NCBI GenBank assembly: GCA_933228895.1
Contig: OW121848.1
Location: forward strand, 155,078,688 to 155,142,687
Direction of reading: 5' to 3'
Source: Platycnemis pennipes
Lineage: Eukaryota; Arthropoda; Insecta; Odonata; Platycnemididae
Length of the DNA stretch: 64,000 nucleotides
Position numbers and translations under genes: made by a program. Within the stretch, counting starts at the first letter, position 1. Every line of letters starts with the position of its first letter. Of this stretch, positions 1 to 12,400 are shown one piece after another. Under the pieces are notes generated by a model. It was given only the letters and a program-made list of their open reading frames with translations. It did no database searches and had not been told where the DNA came from.

Positions 1-2979
1 GGAACTTGCAAGAAAATTGCACTTCCCTTCCTAATGTAATTATTTGTTGATAAAAATACAACAATCCATTCACAAAATACCAAGTTTCTTACAGATACAG
101 CATATTTGCTGATGTTTTAATAAAATTTGGCAGTGCTAACATTAATCACACTCATACAAAAATATTTTACATCACATGGGGACAGGAAATGACCAAGTAA
201 GAGAATAAATTGTAATTAATACTCAAATGGAGGAGATAATTACATAGGTAGGTCAAGCATGGTCTTCTACTTATGGCAATCATTTACAAATGATAAAAAG
301 AAAGAGCAGTCTTAATTATAAACCATTCCACCACTCAAATATCCCTTGGGTATTACAACGGAACACTTATAAGGTCACTCATATACACAAACACTCTGTT
401 TATATGGATGATTGAGAAAAAACATCCAATGGAATTACATGCAGGCACATAATGTGGCTGAAATATAAATACTGGCATTAATATTTATTGCTCAGGGCAA
501 TATCAGGGTCATCATTTACATTTTTTTCCCTTGCCTTCTCTGCTGTAAATTCATTCTACCAGAAACTCAAGTTAGCTCAGATTATTTCATGCAGAACCAA
601 ATACTTCCTGGCTGTGGAGTATCTTGAGACTGATAAACATGGTCCATTTTTGAATTATAGATGGTGGCAAACACATGGATAGGTAACAAGAGAATAATTT
701 TATGTTTAGCATCAAAGTACTCTCAGGATTTCATGATTACAGTCAACATAAAACAACCCACTAGAATGCGGATCTTGCGTCATGTGAGAGGAATCAAAGA
801 GAAATGCTACAGAGATCACAATTCAGAAGGCAAGTGAGTAAAATCACCAACACAGGCACTCTCTCATTCATATTAAGACTGCAGGCACGTTGGACACATC
901 CTGTGTTTTCCACGCAAGAGAACTAAACAATAAACGACAGATATCTTCAGGAACGTACATTCGCTCAAGAGTCCTGGCACTATACACAAAGAGGTGTCCA
1001 CACTTCTTGATTCAAATTTCAGCATTAATACTCAAATTGAAACATAAGGTCACTATGACAAGGCTCGCTAACAAAACTTCCCACAAGTTATGAGTCTTCA
1101 TGAGAAAACATACAATCACCACCTAATACAATTTGAAGGAATCAAGTTCTTCAGCATTAGCTATCACACAATGGAAAACCGCCTGTCTTTTCAGCTGTGG
1201 TTAATTTTCCATAGGGAGGCAATGAACTGAACATATTCAAATCCTTTTTTCTCTGGAACTAACTGCATGATCCACACGCTGGGTGGACAATGAATTTCTA
1301 TCACAGAATTTTCACTTCATCACAACTGCCTCACCAAGAAATACATAATCACAATCTATATCTCCCCGTTGCAAACATTAGACACAAATCCTACAGAAGA
1401 GCATCCTTAAGTCTCCGAAACAGCACCAAACCACCTGATGAGATCTTGAAGAAGACCCATGCTCTCCACCAATACAATTGCACATAAAATCCTTGGGTAA
1501 ACTCACTCTCGATTTGAATGAAAATGGACACGCACAATTGGGCCATTTGACCAGTCAAACAAGGCACCACTTAATTTTAACCGCACATATGGCAATGAGA
1601 AAATAAATACAAACAGGAGGGTTAAAAATGAAGAGGGGAAAATGGGTTGGCCTGAGCACACGTCAGGGTAAACCCTAGGAATCCCTAATTGAGACCATTA
1701 TAGCACATAAAACAAATTCACAATGATTGCATCATTAAACTCAACAATAAATTATTAATGAATAATTAATGCAAAGAAAATTCCAGCAAGAGCTCATAAG
1801 TAATGCATATGGATACTTTTCCATATGGATCACGGATTATAACCAGAATATTAGCTAAAATAGTCAGCATATGTAGTGAAAAATGTCTCTTGAGATGGTA
1901 TTTTGATCATTGAAATGACCTCAAAGTAACATTATATAATAATGTTCAATGAATGCCATTCTCAGGTATTCTATCTCTTTAGTGGAGCATATGACAATCA
2001 ATCTCCTGAACAAAGGGTGAGACTTCGCATGATACAGTCTCGGCTTAATTCAACCTTGCAATGGCACCGCACAATTAAGCACATTTGTATTCCATACATG
2101 TACCACAATTTAATGCAAGGTAACGTCATTTCTTATCAATATTTTGTATTTATCATAGAAAATGGCTGAATAATTTGCAATGCAAATTTTGCATAAACGG
2201 ATGCAATTGTGCCATCCAAAGCCCTCAGGTTAGGTGTGGACCCATGTTACATACGGTGGCTATTATTTCAGGTCTCATATGAGATAAACACAAGTTTTTG
2301 GCAAATTCTGTGTTCCACCAAGAATTGACCAGTAGCAAATTAACACCAATGCACTGATCATTTACTTAGATTGCTATTTCCAAGACTATGATGAACCAAT
2401 AAACAGACATACTGAACAGAGCCGCACAAGATGCTATTCAAAATCGGCAATTAATTGGTCATGGTCTCAAGTCTATTTTGGACATCTTCTCCACACTCAG
2501 AGAGAGGTTTAAAGGTCAAAAAGCTACACACAGGACTTAAGTGATGACCTGAAATTCTTCCAGTGGCTTCCTACAATGAATTGAAGTAGCTGTCTGCACC
2601 CAGAGCCACCGCATTTATCTATAAACATAAGTACTGATACCTTAATAACTTTTACAGCCAGACAGAGGACAACTGATTCTGTTATAGAAAAAGGAAGTGA
2701 AGCTATGTAGACTCTATAGTAAATTTGCAGCTAAAAACTGCACTGACATTTGACGGAATGTATCACATAATGATGAGATGAATATGATGTGAATGTTACT
2801 TTCCATGACACACTCATTGTCTCCCTTACTTCAAAGGTGTCAGGATTAGAGATTATATCCTATGGGCCAGTTGACCTTGTTGCCATTGATATCACACAAA
2901 GAATTACAGCATGGACCAGCAGCTGGCGAGCATGCATTGTGCACCTAAACAAAGGAATGACTGGGACGAAGGGAGGACT
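1..2979 (-). other. 3' UTR and downstream flank of sdk
   Basis: AT-rich sequence after the stop codon with no recognisable coding region on either strand. A minus-strand AATAAA at 484-489 is one possible polyadenylation signal. ATTAAA-like sites also occur, for example near 2110, so the transcript end is not fixed. Confidence 0.5.
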
Positions 2980-3411
2980 TCACACAAACGATGAGAAGCC
3001 AGGGAGGGGTGCGCGCGATCGCGCCATGTTGTTGAGCACGATGCGGCCGCCGTTGAGTCCCGGTTGTTGCGGCTGCTGAGGGCCAGGAGGGGGGATGGCA
3101 CTGCAGTCGGAGGTTTCAGACTCATCGATGGGAGGGGGGAGGGGCGGAGGGGGCAGGAGCGATTGCGCATGCAGGTGCTGTGCATTGTGGTTGCGTATGG
3201 CATCTCTCATCAGGTGCGATTGCTGTTGCTGGGCTGCAGACGGCCTCACGACTGGCCTTTGCCTCTTCCAAGACTGACGTAACGAGTCGTTGACGTTGGC
3301 GTAGTGGTTGACAAAAGAGTGATCTGGATCTTCCGAGGGAGAGGTTTCGTGTGGCACCGCTGGACAGTCAACGAGGTCTGAGGCCTCACTCAGGTCATCT
3401 GTCTCCGAGCC
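2980..3411 (-). CDS. sdk: sdk exon 34: C-terminal exon with PDZ-binding end
   Basis: The acceptor is TTTACAG; the exon enters in phase 0 and ends at the TGA stop at 2980-2982. It encodes residues 1860-2002. It contains an acidic start ([12 protein letters not shown]), the conserved [11 protein letters not shown], a short poly-Gln, a proline run ([13 protein letters not shown]) and the terminal GFSSFV. The last three residues fit a class I PDZ ligand. The proline run could bind EVH1, SH3 or WW domains, which is inference. Confidence 0.96.
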   Translation of the reverse strand, partial: GSETDDLSEASDLVDCPAVPHETSPSEDPDHSFVNHYANVNDSLRQSWKRQRPVVRPSAAQQQQSHLMRDAIRNHNAQHLHAQSLLPPPPLPPPIDESETSDCSAIPPPGPQQPQQPGLNGGRIVLNNMARSRAPLPGFSSFV

Positions 3412-6400
3412 CTGTAAAGAAAGCGAGAATGTAAAGATAGCTTCAGGACTCCTCATCCTGAATCCAAACCATGCAGTTGATTGAAATCTAAACATATATT
3501 GTGATGGCCCATGGAAGGTTCCGTGATGTCCATCCATCTGTCTATTTTTTTTTACTACCTGGAAGTTCGCGATTTGGGCAAACTATTTGTAAATGTTTTT
3601 TTTAGAGGGTTTATTTGTGTAAATTAATAATAAAAAAATGTAAACGAGTGAATCATTAGGGTTGTGTGAATGTGTGAATAAAAAAAAAGTGTATTTGTGA
3701 ATATAAGTGAAAAATACGAGTAATAGTTTGAGTGAGTGCCGTTAACTACATTTCAAAAATCCCAGTTGAAAAGACCATCGAACAAGTGACCCGAACAGAA
3801 CATCGTAATAGCAGACGACACACAGTGGGGCATTCTGGGTGGAGACAAAGGGGCATATAACGCTCGCCGAACACTCTCGAAAAAAGACTCTTGAACACAC
3901 TCTTGGACGGATTGCCTGGAGAGACATTGCTGGTTGAATGCTGCAGGTGTGAGCATTGTGCCAGAGCCAAGTAAGGTGGCCATCATCCGAGAAAGGAGTC
4001 GGAGGCAAGGAACTGTCGAGAAATGAGGAGAGAGGTGGAGAAAGCCAAGGCGCATGGGAAACGTCTTCCGAGGTTCGGGGTTTCTTCAAAGGGCTACGAG
4101 GTGCTGAGGGTCATCGCGAGCTGCTCATTATAATCGCAGCTGCCACCCTGCATCGGCTTCTAGGATCTCCGAAAGAAGAGACTTCACCCGGGCTAAATTC
4201 GTAAGAATTCCTGTCGCGACGTGCTATTCCTCCCGCCCCATTGCTCCCCCCTCTCGATCAACGACGATCCCCAACCCACGGCTAGCCTGCTTTTATGGTT
4301 GGCTTCATTCATCTGGCATCTCTGGACTAGTCTCCATGATCACAAGCCCCTGTATTTCAAGATCGCCAGCTATGCGTCATACTTAGTGGACTTTAGATAA
4401 AGTTAAATCATTGGAAAAAAGGGTATTTTTTTCATTATTTGAAGGTGACGCCGTGAGGAAAAAGGGTATTTTTGTGTATATTTGAGACATGACGCCGTGT
4501 CCAAGAAGTGTATTTTGTATTGAAGGTGACGCTGTGTGCCACTAAAGGGTATTTTTTTTTCTCGAATTTCTTTGCGTATTGAAGGTGACGCCGTTTGAGA
4601 TAGGTGAATTGTATGTCGAAGGTGACGCCGTGTGGGAATAGTGCTTTCAAGTCATTGAATGTTATTACAGAAAAGACGCTAGTAAGTATAATGTTGTTGC
4701 CTAAATCGCCAATCTTCTTTCCCCCGATTGCATTGCTTAGGATTGTAACGCGGTATTCGCGGAACCCGGGGAACTCTACCTGTGCCCTTGTTTCTACATT
4801 TTCACAAACCAAAAGTCTGATAGTGGAGGGGCATCACCTGCTTTTCGACTCCACGGTCTTCACAAGCCGTGACATCCAAACAGCAATCTGTTTGTATGGC
4901 GGAACTCCGACTCATTCACCCTGGTTAAATCCCGTGGGGAAAACTGAGGTCATAACCGAAAGGGAGGGGTGTGTGTCAGGACCACTATAATATGTATTCA
5001 TTCTCACTTCTTCTTCATGCCCATACTGAAAGACATCGAAGAGTCACTCAATTTGAAGAACTTGGTGAAGGTGCCGACTATATATGGTAACTTGTAACAT
5101 GCAACGAAACCATGATGATATAGCTGCAGAGCATTGTAGACATGGCGTGGACCAATCAATTGTCCCAGAGTGAGTCGCACACCTTTCTTGATTAAGGCTT
5201 GAGCAGAGAAGTGAATGAAAATTTTTGTCTGAAACATTTTACAATCTATAACTTAGGAATTAGCAACAATACATCATGAGGCAAACTCTCAGGGTTCACC
5301 CAGTCATAATAAATTACAATCACAGTCATGAAGCTACAATGATATTATATCAGTATCAGTGCACATTGTAATTGGTTAATAGGTTTCATTCATTGGAAAC
5401 AATGGTATTAACTTATTGGATCTCCAGCATATGCAAATAGAGCCAGATCTACCATCATTCACATTTGTTTTTTGGAATATAGCATGAGAAGCCACAATTT
5501 TTTCTTCTATCCTCAGCATAAAGATATAATGAAATCATGACTTTTAAAATGGGCTCATCTTGAACACTTGAAAATTTTCAGGGGGCATAAAAAAACTGAA
5601 TTTCTTTCAAGCAATTTGAATAAGATTTCAGTTCTTTCATAGACTCCCCATCACTGTGCTATATCATAACTGAAATGGCACGTTTATCATACAATGGTCT
5701 AGATGTGCAAATGGAAAAATACAAATGGAAAAGGGAGAAAATCCAATTTCAAAATTTGTCGAAATGAGCCCTTTTTGAAATTCATCATTCAGTTATGAAA
5801 TCGGTATAGTTTGCCAAACACTCAACCTATAGGCGTGATAAATTCAAAAATCAGGATGTTAGGGTGGACAGTTGCTTTTCCAGTGCCTCCTGTGGTTTCC
5901 CATACAGATATCCAGATAGAACCCTAGGTTGGGTTTGGCTGGACATGTTTGGAGACCACTCCCAGCTGTAGCACACAGCCTCCATTACTCTACCAATAGA
6001 GCAACTTAACTTGAAATGTATCATAAAAATAAGTGATACATACAATGTATTTTTTTAGATTTTCAATGCAATTAAATTAATTTTTGTGATGGCTGATAGG
6101 TTCGTCTATCTATCCGTATGATTTTTGTCTTGCGCATTTTTCCTTATAATGCACTGTGTTTGAAAGGTGAAACAGTGAGTTAAAGTGCATTTAATAGAGC
6201 AATAAGGTATCTAAATGACTTAGCATTTGGAAGCTGTTTTACTAATAACAGATTCGAAGATGTGAAAGACAGAGCTAAAATAGAAACAACAAACAAACAA
6301 ATAAAATTAACTACAGGAGATAAAAAAATTTATTACAAAGATTTATTCAATTTACTCTGGATTATCTAAATTCTGTGGTAACAGACGACTCACCACCACA

Positions 6401-9400
6401 TGAACGGAAAGCAAGGAATATCATCAGAATAGATTAAGGATCACTGACTTGTGTAAAACCATAATCAAAGTAACAATAATTATAGGTGTAATATTGAGTC
6501 AAGAAGTGCATATTTTAAGAATAACTTGGGTGAGCTTGGTTATATCACGCAACGACATCAATTTCTCATAAGACCAGCTCATGCCTTGAGACTCAAGGCA
6601 AAACGTTTGAATATGCCGATATGATTTTCATATTACTTCATAAAACATTATAATAGTTTTACTTTTTGAAACATATTGTTACTTAATTTTCCTTTGTGAA
6701 ATAACTACATACATATTTACGATTTTTAAAACTATTTATCTTTAGTTCTTTATTATAACGACTGTAAAATATGTCACCATGCAATGCTCTGTCCTCCAGT
6801 AAGATGTGCTTTTGAGAATTGAATTCAGCTTTTTCAACATAGTAAACTACAGAAACTGACCAGATATTCTATATATGTATTCAGACAATCAGTGTAAAAA
6901 TACTGGCGGTGATGATCATCTTCTTTTGCCAAAGGGGTGATGATTATGGGTGCTGGTATTTACAAGTAAAAGGTTTGATTGCTTTTGACAAACAGGGCTT
7001 GCAAGAACATAGACTGACAGAGGAGTTAGGATTTAGGGATTATTAGGGATACGGATAATGGTTTACCAGGAGTACAGTTAGGAATGTACATAATGGGATA
7101 TGGCTGCCATCATTGCTCTGCCCTTCAAAAGTCATGTTCTCTACAATTTAATAGGTTGAAAGATATAAGGTAACCAGTGATATGCACATGTGTCAACTTC
7201 ACAAAAATCTTAGGAAAACTTGATAGTCCTGAGATTGGTTGGACTCAGTTTGCAGTCGAAGTAGATACCTTTTTTTGGAATGGGGACAACTCTAGCCTGC
7301 TTTAGGACTGCAGGAAAACCTCCAGGACAAAAGGATTAATTAATGATGTTACAAAGCTCTAAGGCATAACAAGATGCTTTGACAACTTTAAAAGGAATAC
7401 TATCCGGCACCATAGACAAAGAATAGCTAAGGGAGTCAATTAATTAATGGTTTGGTAAACCTCATAGGTCTCAGAGGCTCTAGTTGGACTCACAATGAAA
7501 GAGTAGTGAGAATTTATAACTCATAAATTTTGAGACCTGTTGTTAACTAGCAGAATATTTTTCCTAAGTTGAATATTGAAATAGTTACCTATTTCATGTG
7601 AATTGAACAAATTTTTCCCATTAAAGATAATTTAAAATGACTTGATTTCTGGGTGGAATAACTGGTTTATGCCTGAACTTTCCTGTCTCTAAAGCAATGA
7701 TTTAACTATGCATGAGCTTCAAAATACATTATCAAACAAGAAAATCTCAATATTGTGCAAAAGTATAACAACAAATATCATCATCATAAAATTTACATAA
7801 ATAAGAAATAAGTGTGATGTGGAAGGTGGAGGAATTCTTCTTGTAGTCAACCACCATACACCTCACACAGCAACTGTTTCAAGAGGAATCCCATTTGGCA
7901 TCAACTGTTCTTCTACAGACCCCACCAGAGCAGTACTTCTAAAATGTTTTGTGAGAACACAAGTGTATTCCAGCCACAAACTTGGGCCAAGAGCACAAAG
8001 GTGGGGCATATAATCAAGAGTCTAACCTGTGAGTCAGTGGAGCTGATCTCTGATGGCTTCTCGGTGAGACTACTGTCGTCAGGGTTCTCATCGTAGCCCT
8101 TGGTGCTGCCCTCTTCCTCCTCGTCCTCGTCTTCACTATGGTATGCCACGGAGGCTGGGCTGGGCCGAGGGGGCGACTTGCCGAGCATGGGGGTGGGCCC
8201 AGAGGCCCCCAGACAGCTCCCCCCACCCACCAAGGCCCCCAGGGGTCCCTTGCGCCCGAGGGTCCCCCCTCCCCCACCCCCTCTCCTCATCGAGTGGTAC
8301 ATCTCCATGGCCAACTCCTGGCGCTCCTCCATGTCCATCCGCATCGACTCCTCCAGCGTCTTCTGCGCCTCCTCTGCAAAAGGCGGAGATGAGCCACTCT
8401 TACTTCCACCATGCCTTTGCCTTCACCACCACTTAGCCATCCTTTTCGATGCCATGATGCAGGACTCTTTGAGTAAGGAAGAGGCTGGTGGGGAACTTGA
8501 TATGGGGCAAAAAACTGTATGTATCTGAGACTCAATGGTGACAGGAATAGATTGGAGGCTCTCAAGATGTGGAGGTACAAGGAGAAGGTGAGATGGACAG
8601 TGGGATACATCAATATGACTTTTGTTACATTACTGATCTCCCATGTTAAAGGAGGACAGATCATGAAGTGTTGAGCAAGGAGAGAGAGAGAAAGGCAGGA
8701 ATAAGAGAAGGCAGAGGGGCAATATGAAATCGATGGCTTGCAGTGAATGCAAGAAAAGAAAATGCATTTTGGAACATATGAGGAGAGATGTGGGAGATAT
8801 GCTGATGGGAAAAGAGAAACACAAAAAGGGAAGAGCCCTTTTGGAGAGTGCAATGTCGACAGAAATTTGGATCCTCCAGCGCAACCTTCCTTATTTGATT
8901 ATATAATTTATGATTTGCTTATATATATAATTAATTATTAATTATAATAATGAATGCACTGCTATGGTCCTTAATGGTAGAGCCCAAGATGTCAAATCAC
9001 ATGGATTTCCAAGTCTTCATCAGACAACTTCCACTACCCTTCCCGAATCATGCCATATTTAGAGTTCGTTTTTTATTTATACACAATTACACTACCTCCA
9101 GCCCTCAACAAGGAATACTTTTTCAGCAAGAAACCAGACTTAAACACAAGTTGAAAAGGAAAATAATCTAATTTAAAACGATTTAAAGCCACCATGGTAA
9201 CCAAAAGTTTTCTCATGACAGTCCAAATGCACTAAATGATTTTTTAGAAAATATTGATGAGATTAAGTAACTTATCATTATTTAACATGTTTGCAGTGGA
9301 CGACATCACTTGGAGTTTACTAACATGCTAAGCACAGAGTTGCCACACCATGGGAAAGTTTAAAAAGTTCTAGCCACAGCAAATACATTAAGTGAGCAGA

Positions 9401-12400
9401 GTTAAACATGAAAAATAGTTCAAAAAGAAAAAAAAAGATCTATGACAGGATTACTGAATTATTACGAGAGATGTCTGCCTGCCTGCCGATAGAAGAACAT
9501 AAGAATTATCAGTGAATTAACTGAAGCCATACAAGCATATGAGAAATGGAAAACAAGTTATTTTTTTTAACAACCAGAAGATTCTCAAAGGAATCCTCCG
9601 GTGGGGTGTCAACCCCTTCCCAAGGTGAGCTTCTCTTCGTTGCCCTACGCATACGGCAGAACCCACAGGGTCCATCCTTTAGGACATTGTTGGCATGACA
9701 GACTTAAACAATGCTAAAAAAAACAGCCTGACTCTTGACTAAGTACTAGAACCGACCAAATTCCCATCACTTACGTTTGTACTTGTAGCTTTTACTTTTG
9801 ACACACAGAACAGCAATCACAGTAATAATGAGGATGAGGGAGACAGCTGCCAATGCAACCATGAACCATGTCTGCCGATAGAAAGGCTTCTGCTGCAAGT
9901 ATCCGTACTCAAGATACAGCTTTGAAGGTGTTACAACCTGCAATTGAAAAATGATGATAGTGTTATCTGATGCTAATTCCTAACTAACTTCTATCTGCAA
10001 TCAACTCAAAATATACATTTTAACTTCTAATAGCATTATGTACATGCATGTATAAAACAGATTGAGATGCCAGAGGCAATCTGAGCAATTTCCAAAGTGA
10101 AAAATACAACATGGCTTGAAAACTGACAGTCTTTAACAACAATGGCATTCACTGGACCCCCAATTCAATAACCTTATGTGCACCCAGCTAAGTGCAATGA
10201 ATTAAGAGAGAGAAGGAATTTCACTCACGGCATCATCAGAGTATGCAGGGCAGCTGACTCCATATTTGTTGTGCGCTATGACTCTGAATGAATAGGACGT
10301 GGATGGGAGGAGATTCTGGTATGAGATGGAGTACTCCTCAAGGGGGCCATTACCAGTTCGCACCACCGTCTGCCAGCGGCCATCCTCTGAAACAATTAAT
10401 TGCAATGCATTTTAGACAAAGAGAGGAGAAGCATGAAAATACGCCAGTTTTCTACATTCAACTGACTTTAAAAAAAATAGCAAGCATGAGAGTATCTCTC
10501 ATGTCTTTTAGGTGTAGTGACCCACCAGAATCAAGGACATCTGACCTGATTCACCAACAACTTTTTCTCTCAGTGAACACATCTCATGGTTAGGATTTAT
10601 GACCTCATAAAAGTGCAGTATATTAGGACAGGTGTAGGACCAATGACACATAAACTGCATCAATGAATATAAGATAGATAATAGACCATCAAAGGTCACC
10701 AAGTCAGCTATCCATGAGCTGAGAAAAAAATCAGATTTGGAGAATAATTGACTCAGAGTAGCCAACAGTGACAAAACATACATCAAAAGTTCCAGTATTA
10801 CTGACAAAGGTGCTGCTCCAGTGCATCCCAAAGGGCTTGGGCCCCATTACTGTATCCTATATAGCAGTTTAACTTCTATTTACACTTAGAGTAGAAACTT
10901 GATTTTATAAAGTCATCAGGACAGAAAAACTGGTGGTTTATTATATTGAATTTCCTAAAATGAAGTTATTTTTATTCCAAGAAAGTTTTTAATATTGTCT
11001 TTTCTCAAAATCAGTTCGACTCTATCAGATTTTACTGACAAGATTCATAGAAAAAAGACTATATGCCTTAATGGGAATATATTTATGACAACTGGTGCAT
11101 TTAATAGCATACAAACCCAACAAGGACTTTTTATCTTGACATTCAAGTTTTTGCTGCAATCAGCATCATAGCACAATGTCCGCACAGTTCAGTGACAATC
11201 TAAAAAGTCAGATTCGAGAGAAATTTTCACAGTAATTGACAATTATGGCATCGGAAGGTTTATGACTTCAGTTCTCATGACAGAATATATCAGCAAAAAT
11301 ATCCTCCACTGAGGAGAGCTTCAAACCCATGAACATCAGGATTCCAGTTGAATGGTTATTGACTCACCAACTAGGACCCGCAGTTTTCATTTGCCATTTA
11401 GTTCCTAGTTTTAGATGCACTGGCTGAAAAATGCAGGCTTATGTTTCAGTGGGAAGGAATATTTATTTGCTGAACTGTGTAATGGAATATTAATGTGTTT
11501 TTTATGAGAGAAAAAACATGACAGGAAGCCAATTTAATAAAAGCTAAATATCCCTCCACCTATTTCCCAAATTTATGTAAGCAATATGAGAGTTTGCTTC
11601 AGTGTTAATACAAGGTATATTTTGTATTTTCCGGTCACCATATGCTGTTCTGCTCACCATGTTAATTTTGCCCACAATCATGCGTTCGCTGAACAATATG
11701 TGGGCTATGTATAAGGGACAGGGTGCCCACTATTTCAATTGGAGTATGGTTTAAAAACATTCTATAATAGTGGTGATATTAACTTTGTTTCCTTCCACAG
11801 ATTTATTTTCCTGGTACAATATGTTTCAACACATCAGTGTCATCATCAGGTACCTTGGTACCTTAGTACCATACCTAATGATGACACCAATGTGTCAAAA
11901 CATGTCTTACCAGGAAAATAAATCTGTCGAAGGAAACAAAATAAATTTTCATTTACGAAATTCAACTTCCATCTAGTTGAGCCTGATTCTATGGAAATAG
12001 TGGTGATAGTTACTTCATTCACGTCCAATTAATTTGTGCTAGACAGATCTTGACATTCTGTAGTAAATTGATGGTACTACTGCAACTTAAAGGTCTATTG
12101 CAAGTGTGCCAATGATTTAACCACTGTAAAGGTGACAAGCTAGCATCTTCGAAATTTTCCAAGTCATGGACTTTCGCAGATGACTGCTCAAATGAAATGG
12201 ACATCAACTTAGCAGTTTCAATGACCATGTGAAACATCCTTCACATATGGAAGGGGTTCTTTGCATGGGGAGGTGCAATACCCACTATGGCCCTGGAACC
12301 AGTCGAAAGAGTGTATTGCAATGAGGTTGCGGTTTGAATCAGAATCCACCTCTGATGTTTTCATAAGTTCATTTCATGTGAGGCATAAAGATTATACATG

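Noticed and set aside
2904..3282. Other-frame and antisense frames over the terminal exon
   Set aside because: Same explanation: shadows of the proline- and glutamine-rich coding exon.
3742..4089. Minus-strand frame of about 115 codons
   Set aside because: Three overlapping frames are open together in a CpG-rich block, with no domain resemblance and no sdk-compatible splice phase checked as valid.
4604..4990. Plus-strand frame of 128 codons
   Set aside because: Overlaps the GAAGGTGACGCCGTG repeat; low-information composition and no recognisable family.
8100..8528. Long plus-strand frames over sdk exon 33
   Set aside because: They are antisense shadows of the GC-rich, Gly/Ser-rich exon; the minus frame has the conserved Sidekick tail and correct splice sites.
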